Source: Branchiostoma floridae
Taxonomy: Eukaryota > Chordata > Leptocardii > Amphioxiformes > Branchiostomatidae
DNA length: 42,551 bases
NCBI RefSeq assembly: GCF_000003815.2
Contig: NC_049997.1
Location: 2,951,599-2,994,149 of the forward strand
Direction: 5' to 3'
Shown in pieces: positions 1-11,706 of the stretch. The position numbers and the translations under genes were made by a program. Every line of letters starts with the position of its first letter. The first letter of the stretch is position 1. Below the pieces are notes generated by a model that was given only the letters and a program-made list of their open reading frames with translations, was not told the DNA's origin and did no database searches.

Positions 1-909
1 GAATCGACAAAGTGTGGCGTGTCTTCCAGCGAGCTTTGCGCTTGTGGCGAGGGAAGTTTCTACAAGTCTGGTCGAGTTCTGTCACCTCCATGCCGCGACG
101 GGCACTAAACGCAATTTGGCATCTGACTAAACATGTGCTAAGCATTCTCAGAGTTTGAATTTTCAGTATTAAGTGCAACGTTACAGTCTGCCGCAATAAC
201 GTCAGCGCTAGCAGCCCTGATTCGTATGTTTAACGTTAGTTGATCAACTGAATTGTAATTTTGAAGACAGACCTTTCTAATACACATGTTGACAAAGCCA
301 AAATACGGAAAAAAGACGCGCGCACGAATTTATCTAATACCACTATCCCGCTGGCCCCCACTATCCGCTGCCCTCACGGAGTTAGGGTCGGGGAAGCGCT
401 AAATCTTGCCCCTTGTTAGGCAAGTGGATATTGAGGGCCAGCTCGTGCACGCATGCGGTGGGGATTGGTAGCTAGTCCTCTGCACGCCGCCTGTCAGTGA
501 AAGGATATCACCCAGGGTAGCGGGCCAGGTGTAGTGAATGATCGCGGTTGTTGCGAGGCCGCTTCACCGCGAACTCTAAACCACCGCGAACACTCCATTT
601 CCCGCTACCGCAAAAGTAAATCCTCGCGATCGGCACCAGCATTAGATCGTTGAAAAAAGTGCCATTTTTAGAAGTATATAGATCAAGACGTATTATTGCA
701 ACTTTGTCCTGATATCTAACCTTGGCTACATCACTTAATGATTCACAGAATGGAGACAAAACAGCACACTTTAACCCGCAAGTAACTTTGCTGGTGCCGT
801 TCTGTGTTCTAGTCATCCAGGTTATCATCCAACATGGCGCCCACGCGTGATCGAACGGTTTTCGAACGTTCTGTGAAAACGATCTATTGCATTGCAGTAC
901 TGTACTTGA
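1..909. other. Leading stretch without a supported gene
   Basis: I see no convincing coding exon. Around 540-660 the sequence carries phrases such as TTCACCGCGAACTCTAAACC and ACCGCGAACACTCC. These resemble the interior of the TA-flanked elements at 912-1119 and 20475-20642, so a degraded relative probably lies here. Open frames in this stretch show no recognisable domain. Confidence 0.4.
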
Positions 910-911
910 TA

Positions 912-1119
912 CTGTAAATGCATTTAAGTTCGCAGGGATTTAATTTCGCGGTAGCCAGAAAAAGGACTTTTCGCGGTGGATTTAATTTCGCGGCAACACC
1001 ATAGACTGCAGTCTAATACCATAATAGAAAAATATTCGCGGTGGTTTTAAGTTCGTGGTGAAGTGGTCACCGCGAAAACCGCGAACATTAATCCACTGCG
1101 AACATTTCTGCATTTACAG
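912..1119 (+). mobile_element. MITE with CTGTAAATGCA inverted ends and TA duplication
   Basis: The ends are CTGTAAATGCA and TGCATTTACAG, flanked by TA on both sides (910-911 and 1120-1121), the target duplication typical of Tc1/mariner-like elements. The interior is itself self-complementary, with repeated phrases such as TTCGCGGTGG and CACCGCGAA. A reverse-complement copy of the same family lies at 20475-20642 inside intron 1 of gene B. There is no coding capacity, so this is a non-autonomous element. Confidence 0.8.
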
Positions 1120-1249
1120 TATATTCAAGCTGGTGATAAATGCATACAATTTTAGGTCATTGTAAACCTTCCTTACTGTTAGCAAGTGCATATGTACATG
1201 ACTTAATACAGACATGGCTCAACTAAATGTTATTTTGTTTTCATTCCAG

Positions 1250-1360
1250 GTTTTTACCAGAGCATCAACCAGTCAAGTTGTTCCATATCCAAACTGTTGT
1301 CAAAGTACACTTTGGTATTTTATCCGAAACAAGACCATTCATATCCTGATGATAGCTAAA
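1250..1360 (+). other. Possible last exon of an upstream gene
   Basis: A good acceptor (TTTTCATTCCAG) ends at 1249. The roughly 110 nt that follow stay open in all three frames for 30 or more codons before stopping near 1340-1365. A run of AT-rich, untranslatable sequence follows, as in a 3' untranslated region. No protein family is recognisable and the three frames cannot be told apart, so this is only a hint that a gene enters the window from the left. Confidence 0.18.
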
Positions 1361-1935
1361 TGAAACAGAAGCATCACTTTTGAGACTGAAGCAAAGCCAA
1401 AATGAAAGTACGGTTTGAGGATACTGAAAAATCTTTTCATTCTAAGAGAATGATTAATGTTGTAAAATGAAGCCATAAAATTGTATTGGATGTCATTTTC
1501 TATAATCTAAAATATTCTGTACATTCTAGAGTTTCTGTTACCTCAAAAATTATTTTTCCTAGTACTATGTATATTCCTATATTGTATCTCTGTTTACTTT
1601 AGTGGCATTCATATAAAGCCTAGGGAAAAATGTTATGTTCCTTGTTACCAGACTAACCCTAGCCGTTTTGGAGTCAGCCTCCAGCAAGGGACGTAAAATT
1701 TTCAATCCGACATTTGAGTGATAAAATTCTAAACACACTTTCTGTATTTCTCTCTATTAACTGACATTAAGAATTTGAACATTTTGTACATATATTAAAC
1801 ATTGTACCGTACATTGTACACTTTTTTGTATACTTGTGCTTGAACATGATTAATATTTTGAATATGTTGAAAATACCAGTGTCCACTGGCATTTCAATTT
1901 TGCATTGTTAAACTGTTTTGTAATTTGTTAAACTA

Positions 1936-2537
1936 ACAGGCGTCTTTTTAATTATGGAAAAACACTCTAATTCTGGACTCAAGTCCATAACTCCAAAATG
2001 CTTTACCCGATCAACTTTATATTTTTATTGAGTACATACCAAAGTGTAATGAATATGCAGAAAGCGTCAATGAGTCCCTTGGGACTAGTCCAATTATACT
2101 ATAATTATATATAATTATATATAATTTTGGGGCATTATATATAATTATATATAACCCATTTCACCAGTATACATAATTATATATAACCTATTTCACCATT
2201 ATATATAATTATATATAACCCATTTAACCATTATATATAACCATTTCACCATTATACATAATTATATATAACCTATTTCACCATTATACATGATTATATA
2301 TAATGCTGATGACCATTATACATAATTATATATAAAACTTGTGATCATTATTCATAGTTATATGCACCATTTATGACAATTATTCATAATCATGCTTATC
2401 CCCCATAACCATTATACATAATTATATATGATTATACATAATTATATATAATTATACATAATTATAGATAAGCATTAATTGATAAAGTGTAAAAAGACTT
2501 GTTTTGCTTAATATTTACACCATATATTGCTTTCTGA
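1936..2537 (+). repeat. AT-minisatellite interspersed repeat, copy 1
   Basis: The left part carries a non-repetitive head (AACAGGCGTCTTTTTAATTA, then a segment around AGTCCATAACTCC). The core at about 2095-2465 is a degenerate array of roughly 30-bp units built from ATTATACATAATTATATATA and CCCATTTCACC. The tail reads TTAATATTTACACCATATAT. The same head, core and tail occur inverted at 12101-12682, so this is one mobile repeat family and not simple slippage. Confidence 0.75.
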
Positions 2538-3172
2538 CTAAAAGAAATAATGTTAAGAGGCATTTTATGTCTATTGCACCACTTTGAAGCTAAATGCTGG
2601 TCATGATGTTCTGACCTGCTCAAAACCACTTGTCTGCTTAATGCACAGCCTTAAATGTTATAGCATTAAACAGTCAGAGGTTGAGGCATGATTTTCTCAA
2701 AGCACTTTGTATTATGATGATGTGTAGGAAAGTGCTAGACTTAGGACAGTTTTTTCTTTTACACAACCAAACTGCAATTCGCTGCTGCGTGTCAGTGGCA
2801 TTGTTGTGAACCCTGGTGACTTGGAGATATTTTTCTGTACCAGCTGCTGGTCCTGTTGTAGCCTTCCTGCTACACACCTTTAGCGATCAGCCTGAATGCC
2901 TCCATCTTTCTGCGAGCTTCCATATTACATCCTCCTATTGCCACTCCACAACCTGATCGTACATTTGAGTTTTGTCGCTGGTCAAGTTTACTGCTGATAT
3001 GGAATGATACTCTGATCAGATACTAACATAAGTAAAATGGAGGCAGTGAGAAAGAAGGAGGCATATGAGGAAATAACAGCTAGTTGATGGAGTCCCGGGT
3101 CCGCGTGTGTGAACAGGACAGACTGTCATTGCCATAGGACCAGAAATCTTCCTCATATGAACTGGTGTCAAA
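2538..3172. other. No gene seen
   Basis: This is unique-looking, moderately AT-rich sequence. I find no exon with convincing splice sites and no recognisable protein in any frame. Confidence 0.4.
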
Positions 3173-3310
3173 GCGATCTCGCCCCCGCCCCCACGCCCCA
3201 TGATCTCGCCCTCCCAGGGGGGAAATCACTAGCGATCTCGCCCTCCCCAGCTAGTGCTCTCGCCCCCCTATCTCGCCCCCCCCCCTTTAGTGATTTTGCC
3301 CCCTTCCCCC
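3173..3310. repeat. C-rich degenerate GATCTCGCCCCC repeat
   Basis: The phrase GATCTCGCCC or close variants recurs about six times, separated by CACTAG/TTAGTGATT-type spacers and runs of up to nine C. On the minus strand this gives several G-runs, which could form G-quadruplex structure. The open frames across it are a by-product of low complexity. Confidence 0.6.
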
Positions 3311-3843
3311 CCAAAAAACGGGTTTACCTAACATTTTAGAAGTTGATTGGTATAAATCACAAAATGCAGTTTCAGAATGATATAAGTACACGAGTCTGAT
3401 ACCTAACTCCATCCATAGTATTAATATTAACGTCATTACATGTTGATATTTAAGACAGTTGAAGTTTTTTTCGGACAAGGAGGGTTGGGTCCCTTGTATT
3501 CCCAATATTGCAATATTATACTTGAGTCTCGACATAAGATTGTATTCCCCTGTCCTCAAGCAACCTATATATCTCCAATATGAAGCCTCTACAATGACCA
3601 CAAAAGAAGTATGAAATGTCTTTATTAGTTATGAAGATAAGGTATTCACTAGAATATCGCACATTTTGTTATATGCACCTCCATTATGACTGTTTTTCTA
3701 GTATTTGGGAACTGGTGCGTTTACCCGTGTTTCTTAGGACTGGTACTTTGTAGCATTTCGCAACAGGTATATGAATTTGCGCGTAGATAGTGTTTATAAT
3801 GAGAAACTATTATTCACTTGTGTTTTTGTTAGTGCTTTGGAAA
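3311..3843. other. No gene seen before the gap
   Basis: No domain, splice pattern or repeat family is recognised. A minus-strand open frame at 3287-3601 resembles no protein family I know. Confidence 0.35.
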
Positions 3844-4271
3844 NNNNNNNNNNNNNNNNNNNNNNNNNNNNNNNNNNNNNNNNNNNNNNNNNNNNNNNNN
3901 NNNNNNNNNNNNNNNNNNNNNNNNNNNNNNNNNNNNNNNNNNNNNNNNNNNNNNNNNNNNNNNNNNNNNNNNNNNNNNNNNNNNNNNNNNNNNNNNNNNN
4001 NNNNNNNNNNNNNNNNNNNNNNNNNNNNNNNNNNNNNNNNNNNNNNNNNNNNNNNNNNNNNNNNNNNNNNNNNNNNNNNNNNNNNNNNNNNNNNNNNNNN
4101 NNNNNNNNNNNNNNNNNNNNNNNNNNNNNNNNNNNNNNNNNNNNNNNNNNNNNNNNNNNNNNNNNNNNNNNNNNNNNNNNNNNNNNNNNNNNNNNNNNNN
4201 NNNNNNNNNNNNNNNNNNNNNNNNNNNNNNNNNNNNNNNNNNNNNNNNNNNNNNNNNNNNNNNNNNNNNNN
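3844..4271. other. Assembly gap
   Basis: 428 unspecified bases (n). Any open frame spanning this stretch is an artefact. Confidence 0.99.
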
Positions 4272-4509
4272 GATCTGTTATGTTGTATGTGACCTTACTA
4301 ACTATGATCTGTTGTATATCTTTTGCATGCAGAGAAATAATATATGACCGCAAACATATGACTTCGTTGTACAGCTTCGTCGTTGTATGCCAGGCCCTTT
4401 CCTTCATTGTTCCCTTGGTCTTTGGAGGCCACTTCTCTTTTTATCACCCAAGTGTGATAATTACCTCCCCATTTATCTTTTAATGATTATCTCTTTGTTC
4501 CTTGATGTT

Positions 4510-4612
4510 ATCCAGCAACCACAATGCATGCACTAATTTGTAATACAGACACTATAGAGAAGTGAAATACAGTTGCAACCGGGTGAGAAATAGTTTATGA
4601 TCTCATATAACT
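4510..4612 (-). repeat. Interspersed repeat family R3, copy 1
   Basis: On the minus strand it reads from ATCATAAACTA, through a CTCACCCGGTTGCAAC block, to TTGTGGTTGCTGG. The same order of blocks recurs in plus orientation at 10369-10467 and 10726-10839. Its class is unknown. Confidence 0.55.
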
Positions 4613-4788
4613 TCCTTGTATAAACCTTCTAGACCAACAAGGAGTGTTAACTTGAAACCACAAGCCTTCAGGTTCTGAGCTTGCAGCAAAAGGATAGATT
4701 TACTTTTTAGTCTTTCAAAAAAGGAGCAAAAGCCCAACAATTAAAATGTCATTCATTTAAAAAATCCCGAAAAAAAATCACACATTGT

Positions 4789-4990
4789 CACATATTTGTC
4801 CCCTAGTCTTCGGAACAGGGCTGGGTTTTTTTTTGGGGGGGGGGGCGTTGGTCTGCGATTTGCAACGTTGGCTATGTTCTCTTGTGCCGGGAAAGGAGTT
4901 TGCCGAGGAAGTGAGTTTGCTACATGGAAGGGGGTTGGCCGTGACAGTGAGTTTCCCCCGTCTCGGACGGGACATAAACTTGCTATCACG
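4789..4990 (+). repeat. Diverged copy of the GTTGGCTGGGTTCTCTTGTG foldback family
   Basis: The segment around 4865-4905 (AACGTTGGCTATGTTCTCTT, then GTGCCGGGAAAGGAGTTTGC) matches the left arm of the foldback repeat at 30817-30965 in intron 1 of gene C and the last bases of the window. The arms have decayed here. A run of 11 G at about 4837-4847 sits at the left side. Confidence 0.6.
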
Positions 4991-5225
4991 GCCATACAGA
5001 TAAAGTACAAAATAGAAAGTCTGATGAAAACGACTAAAAAAACGTTGAAAACAGCCGAATCCTAACCTCTGCTTGAAGAGTAGGGGGTTGGGGGTTCTGA
5101 CGAACTACACCACGCGCTTGAAGGTCCTTTTTTTTAATGTGAAAATTCTATCTATAAGACTGATTTGTATCAACAGTAGGGTTGTAATCCTAGAAAAAAA
5201 TCGCTGACTTTGAATGTATTTGAAT

Positions 5226-5269
5226 CAAGGAGGTTTAATCATTGATAAATCATTGATAAAACCTCCTTG
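5226..5269. repeat. Short palindrome with CAAGGAGGTTT ends
   Basis: CAAGGAGGTTT and AAACCTCCTTG flank a direct repeat of ATCATTGATAA. A related palindrome with GCAAGGAGGTTA and TAACCTCCTTGC ends lies near 23231-23271. This is probably a very short foldback repeat family. Confidence 0.5.
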
Positions 5270-5770
5270 TTTCAATGAAAGGAACCTTGCAGTTTGTAAG
5301 TTCCCCAGTTTGCAGTATACTGGTAAAGGAAGGAGAGCTGTGCACATCAAAAAGAAACTTGCCATAAAACTAGAGGCCACTGTGTTCCTCCTTGGTCCAA
5401 GGAGAAAATTTTTGGCTTGAGGGAGGGCCATGTACAAATTTTGAGTTTCCTTCAACAATGTTTTAAAACATTTAAACAATTAAGCTTTATTTGAATCACT
5501 CTCAAAATCAACTTGTTTCTGACCGATAAAAGCTCCATGTTCTGACAGGGTGCATAGCGCTAGTTTTGATGGACAAAATCAAAGCTAATAGATAATTAAA
5601 ATAATGTGGAATTTTGCAAAGATCTCCAGAAATTCAGCAGAAGTTGATGATAGATAATAATTTTTGTGGGTATGCTGATCAAGGAAAGATGGCATATAAG
5701 GAAAAGGTCACAATTTTCCCCACCAACCTCTGCTTCGATAGTATGTAAAGGACGCTAGGGTTTGGCCAGG

Positions 5771-5913
5771 GTATACATAATCTCCAAGCAGATTCCTCCA
5801 GTGGCATAAAACAGTAACATAAGCTGGGGAAGGACTTCAGCCGGCAGAGGGGTAAAATTTGCCGCGGTTTTTATTGCCACCACCGGAGGAATCTGCTTGG
5901 AGATTAGGTATAC
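5771..5913. mobile_element. MITE with TAATCTCCAAGCAGATT inverted ends
   Basis: The arms TAATCTCCAAGCAGATTCC and GGAATCTGCTTGGAGATTA are inverted, extended by GTATAC on both outer sides. The interior contains a TAAGCTGGGGAAGG block and a GCCGGCAGAGG block. Both are shared with the elements in intron 2 of gene B (26862-27294) and gene D (38717-38850). Confidence 0.75.
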
Positions 5914-5951
5914 GCATGTCATACACGACGAATCTTGAGGATGCACTAAAG

Positions 5952-6681
5952 CAAGGCTCGAAATACACTTTTCAGTCAACTTGCACCAGTGCAAGTTAAG
6001 CCAAAGGTAACTTGCACCAAAAGAAACTTACTTGCACAACCCAAAATAGTGAACTGTTAACCCTTTATTCTTCTTCTGAAAATTTGCAAATATATGGGGA
6101 TACATAAAGACCACATGTTTGGATATTTGTTTTCCAAAGCGTATTTTATTTTGGATTTCAAATTGTACAACAAATGTGAATTTAGGCTTAATTTAAGACA
6201 ATTCAATGTCTAAAACTTGATAAGATCAATAGATTTCTTCTGGACTCTTCGAGTGACTTCCATCACTATTCTTAACCATCGCTAGAACAACTCAATACAA
6301 ACACATATAACTGGAAAATCCAGTTGATCATATCAAAGTCACTAAATTGTATGCAAAATGTATTTACTCATATGCAAATCAAGGTAAGACAACACCATAG
6401 GAATTATAAGCATTATAGAGATGGAATTGTCTTCAAATTTTGTTTACCTGGATGTCTAACCAAGTTTAGAAATCACAAATTTAGGCTATTTTTTTATTCA
6501 GTGTTGTTTTCTTTTACCTTTCAATGGCAGACAATATTCTTGGTGTGTGTAAGCTTTTTATAAAGTCAGGTATTAGTGGATAAAAGTAACTTGCACTGGT
6601 GCAAGTTTGGTCCAAACTTACTTGCACCACACCAATTTTACATGCACAAACTTGCATATGCATGTGGTATTTCGAGCCCTG
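5952..6681 (+). mobile_element. hAT-like non-autonomous transposon
   Basis: The left end CAAGGCTCGAAATAC and right end GTATTTCGAGCCCTG are inverted, of the CAGGG type common in hAT elements. The direct repeat ACTAAAG flanks the element at 5945-5951 and 6682-6688. That is seven matching bases where hAT makes eight, so one base has changed or the edge is off by one. Many subterminal ACTTGCAC motifs in both orientations sit inside each end, as expected for transposase binding sites. No transposase frame is present. Confidence 0.75.
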
Positions 6682-6827
6682 ACTAAAGGCTTCAACTTTG
6701 AGTCACCTCTGCACAAAATCACCCTGAAAAGCGGTCACAAAAGAGTAATAGGCCATTTGAATCTGAGCTTGAGCAATCATGCTCATAAATTCTAATCTGA
6801 CTAGGCTTCAATATTCCTGGTAAAAAG

Positions 6828-6946
6828 TAGCCTGGGTACCATCCTATTTCTACCGGGGCTCCGTACACTCACTTCCCTTAAAAAAATATTTTTTAGGGGT
6901 AGCGAGTGTAAGGAGCCCCGGTAGAATACGGATGATACTCAGGCTA
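6828..6946. mobile_element. 119-bp hairpin MITE with 9-bp target duplication
   Basis: The element is almost entirely two inverted arms, TAGCCTGGGTACCATCC and its complement GGATGATACTCAGGCTA, with GGGGCTCC and GGAGCCCC inside. The loop is AT-rich. A perfect 9-bp direct repeat GGTAAAAAG flanks it at 6819-6827 and 6947-6955. Confidence 0.85.
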
Positions 6947-7532
6947 GGTAAAAAGGGACACCTTGGTGTAAACGAGGGCATTCTGACTTGTGGGGCCTTA
7001 CTAGGACATAAATGTCCTTGCGTCTACAGGCTTCAAAGGTCCAAACAGCTACTCCCAGGGCAATCGACCATAAAAGACTATCTCCTACCAGGATGCCAGT
7101 TGCTAAATTGACTCATCGCATACTCCCAACATCATAAATGGCTTAGACCCAGTGGGAGATCTCTACCCGTCTGGGTACCAAGAACAAAGGATCGGTATTA
7201 CAGCAGACGACAGGAAGACATTTTGTTTTCACACAAGAGCTACGGCATTATGTTGTATGAAGGCCTTGTTTGAACTGTCTCTCAATAAGGACCAGCCCCT
7301 GTCAAGTTTGAACTACTTATATTTTGCAAGCTGACTTGTAAAGCTACACTGAATTGTGTGTCGCCGTACTTCAATTCCTTATCTGTTCAAGACTACTGGC
7401 TTATGTGCATTTCAAAACTGAAGAGTAACTCCGCGATCCAATACGAGTACTTGCTAATCTGTATTAGCCTGCCTCCACTGATGTGAACACCACGGTAGTT
7501 GGGACCAGACTGAGGGCTGGTAGTTTACATTA

Positions 7533-8067
7533 GGCCACAGCAGGTAAATTTTATGGATGACATATCTGCGCGCGCATTAATTTTCGCCTGATTTCAGAAA
7601 AAAAAACAAGATTTTTTTTCTTCTGCAGGGATGGTCAACATTACGATACAGTACCACTATGAGCAAATATATTGTGTTGTGGCCTAATAATTGTACTTGT
7701 AGAAGTGACACTTGCGAGGTACCTAGGACTGTAGTTGTAGAAACGAAACTTATTGGATAGTTGTAAAAGTGACACCAATATGGAAGCTTTGAGTGTGGTT
7801 ACCAACTTTGTTGGTGATGGCAGTCTACCACACTAGTATCACTTCTACCACACCAGTACATGTTTTAAATACAGGAATGAATGCATTGCTGGCTCTGATA
7901 CAATGTTTTGTCCGTTTAATTCTTTTTACAACAGTCATCACAACTTTATGGTGCCTATTATGTAGCCATCTTGTTTTTTTTTCATCCATCTTGTTTTTTT
8001 TTCGCCCTATCGCACTATTTCTGCAGTCTGCAGAGGATGTCATCCATAACATTTACTTGCTGTGGCC
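7533..8067. mobile_element. Harbinger-like MITE with TTA target duplication
   Basis: The inverted ends GGCCACAGCAGGTAAAT and ATTTACTTGCTGTGGCC continue inward as GGATGACAT and ATGTCATCC. TTA flanks both sides (7530-7532 and 8068-8070), the usual PIF/Harbinger duplication. There is no transposase frame. Confidence 0.75.
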
Positions 8068-8103
8068 TTAGCTGAATTTATTGGGTGATTTTATAGTACA
8101 ACT

Positions 8104-8597
8104 TTGGTCGCTTCAATATACATACAACACAGAGTGGCTGTAACTAAACTCGGGATTAGTTGTCACAAGTTACATATCGAAACTGGAAGGCACAACCGCA
8201 CCCCTCTGCAGCATAGAGTCTGCCAATTTTGTGATCTACAACAGGTAGAAGATAAAGATGTACAGCATTTTATCGTACACTGTAAATTTTACCATAAGGA
8301 ACGAATTGTGCTTTATGAATATATCAGAAAAGAGTTCCCATATTTTGAACATCTTAATGCAACGGATACATTCTATTTTTGATGCGCCTAGATAAACCCT
8401 GTATATCAAACAAATTATATGTTCTTATATCTACACCTGTACAAAAAAGCGAGAAGATGTCAACCCTCCTGTTAGTTTAGCACTTTCAAATAGTTAAATT
8501 GTATCTTGTTGTCTATGCATATGTCTGTTATCAGTGACCTGTACCTAGCCTGTTGAGGCATGAATGTGTACAATAAAGGACTTTCATTCATTCAATA
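8104..8597 (+). mobile_element. Non-LTR retrotransposon 3' tail (CR1/L2-like remnant)
   Basis: The frame 8104-8382 ends a protein whose pattern is typical of the region after the reverse transcriptase in CR1/L2-type elements. It contains LHIETGRHNRTP followed by a zinc-knuckle-like C-x2-C, then VEDKDVQHF and C. A stop at 8380-8382 is followed by about 200 nt of untranslated sequence. It ends in CAATAAAGGACTTTCATTCA, a short-repeat tail of the kind left by target-primed reverse transcription. It is heavily 5' truncated. The exact family is inference. Confidence 0.75.
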
Positions 8598-8599
8598 AT

Positions 8600-9233
8600 T
8601 GTGAGGACAACAGATGAAGGTTTGGCTGTACATGGGGGTCAAAGTAATGATTGTCAAGTTAAAATTGAATTGAATTAATTCTTTTTAAACTTCCAAGTTA
8701 TCCAACTTCTCAAAGAAATGTTTATCTCAGGGTTGGATGCAACATTGATAATATTGTACCCATTTGGTTTCACCATTTTGAATCATGTAATCCATCCCGG
8801 TGAATTTTCAGGCTTCTGTAATTCCTCTGAAATTTCTTAACAGTAATAGTGGACCCAAGGACCTCAGCTTTACAGCTAATCTCTGAGCAGTCAGTGGGGT
8901 AGCCGGGTCTCAAGATATTCCCTGTGGGACAGTTGGTTCAGCTACAATTACTTTGCACATTTTAAAGACAATAGCTGACCTAGTTTGACCCTGCATTACA
9001 GTAGCGCATAATTACAGGATTGGTCTAAAAGAGGATACTCCTTGCTTGTATTGGCCCAATTTTTATTAACAAGATTTGGAACCTGGAAATATTCTCTGGA
9101 ACAAACTTTTGTCTGATGTTTCCTTAATTCATATTAAACAGCTTTATGGCCTTTTTCATCACATTGCAACTCAAGTCTTTATCTTATGATGGTCAAAATT
9201 TCAAATCAAAGGAGTAAGAAACAGAAGAAACAA
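8600..9233. other. No gene seen
   Basis: AT-rich sequence without recognisable exon, domain or repeat structure. Confidence 0.35.
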
Positions 9234-9302
9234 CATGCCGACACCAGGATCAAACATGGGCCGGCACAGTGATCACAAATCCAACGTGCATACCACAATG
9301 CC
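9234..9302 (-). repeat. tRNA-like SINE fragment
   Basis: The minus strand reads GGCATTGTGGTATGCACG, then TTGGATTTGTGATCACTG, then GTTTGATCC and GGTGTCGGC. This resembles a tRNA A box and B box in order. The presumed acceptor arms do not pair, so it is a decayed SINE head and not a working tRNA gene. Confidence 0.4.
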
Positions 9303-10368
9303 AAAAGCTCAGAGCTGTTGGCGTGTTCAGTTTGGCATGATTTTAATGCATGAAGGTATTACATTTCATCTGCTTGATAGCTTCTGAATAAGTGTATTCA
9401 AGAACTTTGAAAAAGACAATACATATTCAGGAAGTTTAATTTAAACATTCAGGTATGCTCACGTGCACCACCCACGATTTAACTTGCTGGCAGACAAAAA
9501 CAGAACCTGATAATTTACAAAGCCAGGACAAGCTGGAGGTTGCTATATCGAGAAGGTTATAGGTTGATGACTTTCTTGGTTAAATCAAGGATGTCCTTGG
9601 TTACATTTGATAAACCCTCCATATAAACCTCAGCTTGAAGAAAACAGCAAACCAGGAAATTAGTACACAAAAGGCAATGGACTCAGAGCAAACAAAACAG
9701 ATGCATGTACAATGTTTTTAGTTTTACACCAATGTGTGAAATTTTACACCAATGTGTGAAAACTGTTTAGCCCAGTAGCGGCAATTATGCACAAAACCTA
9801 GGCCAAGAATAGGCTATCATGTATCAAGTAAATATACCTACTTATACACTTAGTTTTTAGTTTTTGGAGTCATTTTTAAGCTGTTGAATCGGCCATGGTT
9901 TTTCGTTGTTTTTTTGCGACCTTTTCTGTTTAAAGTTTTTACACCACTTCTATATATAGTATTTCTTCTTGGGACTACCCCTCCTGTTAGCACTTGCGAC
10001 AGGCCTAGGGTAGCCCATTAGAAAAGGAAGGTCCTAGAGTAAAAACTACATGTATTACTAAATGTAGTAAAGATTAAAGTTTATCATGAGAAACAAACAA
10101 CGTGTTCTCCAACTCAAGAAAGTTAACATACCAGAGTTGGTCATTAAGTAACTTATTCACTGACAGTAGTAGTTAAGTAGTATGCAATTTACCAACTCCA
10201 ATAAACTTTCATGCCAATAAAAGCTTCTTGTTCATGCTAATCAAAAAAATATGTATCCTATGGTTGCTGCAATGTTTAGGCTAGGTCGGTCCGCTCAGAA
10301 ATTGAATGCTTATGGTATCAAGGTGTTTTGTTTAAAAACTCCTTGGTTTTCTGTAAGGGATTACATAA
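9303..10368. other. No gene seen; small tandem repeat at 9721-9761
   Basis: A 20-bp unit TTTTACACCAATGTGTGAAA is repeated twice near 9721-9761. No other structure or coding signal is seen. Confidence 0.4.
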
Positions 10369-10467
10369 GATCATAAACTACTTCTCACCCAATTGCAACT
10401 ATTCTTCTCTTCTAATGACACTAATCACCAATTAGTGCATGCATTGTGGTTGCTAGTTAGCATCTAG
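10369..10467 (+). repeat. Interspersed repeat family R3, copy 2
   Basis: Starts ATCATAAACTACTTCTCACC and ends GTGGTTGCTAGTTAGCA. It matches the inverted copy at 4510-4612 and the direct copy at 10726-10839. Confidence 0.55.
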
Positions 10468-10725
10468 ATACAAAAAAGATAGATCATGGCTTCTTTAAAG
10501 ATGGGAGGGAAAGGAAAGGGTATTAAAGTTGACCCAGGACCACCTTTGATTGAAGTAAATGTACGGTCAAAACTAAAACTAAAAATGGAAAAATTGACAC
10601 TGCCCCAGCTTCTGTACTTCTACTGAAATATTAAATATGCATTAACCACAGAAGGGAACATATTTGTTGAAGCCCAGTTTGTAAAAACTACTGGGTAGTC
10701 TGGCACTTCTGGAAGGCATATTTTC

Positions 10726-10839
10726 AGATCATAAACTACTTATCACCCAGTTGCAAAAACTTTTCACTTCCCTAGTGACATAAATTACAAATTTATTTAG
10801 TGCTTGCTTGTTTTGCTTCTGTTTGCTGGATAGCACCTG
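10726..10839 (+). repeat. Interspersed repeat family R3, copy 3
   Basis: Starts ATCATAAACTACTTATCACC, continues CAGTTGCAA and ends TTTGCTGGATAGCACC. It lies 260 bp downstream of copy 2 in the same orientation, so a local duplication is possible. Confidence 0.5.
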
Positions 10840-11557
10840 CAAAAGGGGAAAGGGAAGGAGAGGTGATATAATCACACTAAGTAATAAAATTACTATGCCA
10901 GCATTTACACTCAAAGAAAACAACCAGAAAACTAATCAATCAAGGAGGTTCCATAGAGAAGGAAATACATGTAGGACAGGATGAAAACCCCGCTGCAAAC
11001 CATTGTTCACCCCCGCTAGTTCCCCCCGTGGTATGTTGTTTCTGCTGGTACACCTCTAAAGTGACGTTCCCCTCAGGAGTATAATGGCACAAAAAAATCC
11101 AATGCCAATTTTTTTTCCCTTTTATAATGATTTTCTTTTTTTACTCCCCTTTGGAAACATCCTGCATTTTCATCAAAAATGTGGACCTTCCTAGTTTTAC
11201 TTATTTAAATCTTTGACCAAACAATGTTAAACTTTGCATCTACCCGCACCGCAAGAGGATTTGGCCAGGATGTCCAATCTGCAGTGATATTTGATTCAAT
11301 TTGTCTATACATAATTTGCCATACTAATACATCTTGACTTGAAAGATTCTTTAACCTTGCAGAGTGAACTGAGCACAAATATGCTTTATATAACCTGATT
11401 GTTTAAAGTTTGCCTCTCTCCCCGAACACCCCAAGAATAATTACTGTGTTCTTGTATTCTTTATGGGCGCATACGTATTTTCCTTGGCAACTACGTTCGT
11501 GTTTGCTTCCGACATTTAGCTTCAAAATAGTGCAATAGGCAATTTCCCTCAACTCTA
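10840..11557. other. No gene seen
   Basis: No recognisable exon or repeat. Short C-rich and T-rich runs only. Confidence 0.35.
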
Positions 11558-11706
11558 TCAGAAAGCAATATTTGGTGTAAATATTAAGAAAAAAAGTTTT
11601 TTACACTTAAACCATCAAGGATTATCTATAAATATCTATAATTATATATAATTATATATAATTATATATAATCATAGATAATTATAGATAATTATATATA
11701 ATTATG
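11558..11706 (-). repeat. AT-minisatellite interspersed repeat, partial copy
   Basis: It opens TCAGAAAGCAATATTTGGTG, the same tail as the 12101-12682 copy, and runs into ATAATTATATATAATTATAT units. It then stops without the head. The bases before it (TTTCCCTCAACTCTA) also match those before the longer copy, so the shared unit extends somewhat to the left of the named start. Confidence 0.65.

Noticed and set aside
3771-4407. Three long open frames spanning 3844-4271
   Set aside because: They exist only because the gap bases cannot form stops.
9234-9302. Functional tRNA gene on the minus strand
   Set aside because: A and B boxes are recognisable but the acceptor ends do not pair; better explained as a SINE head.
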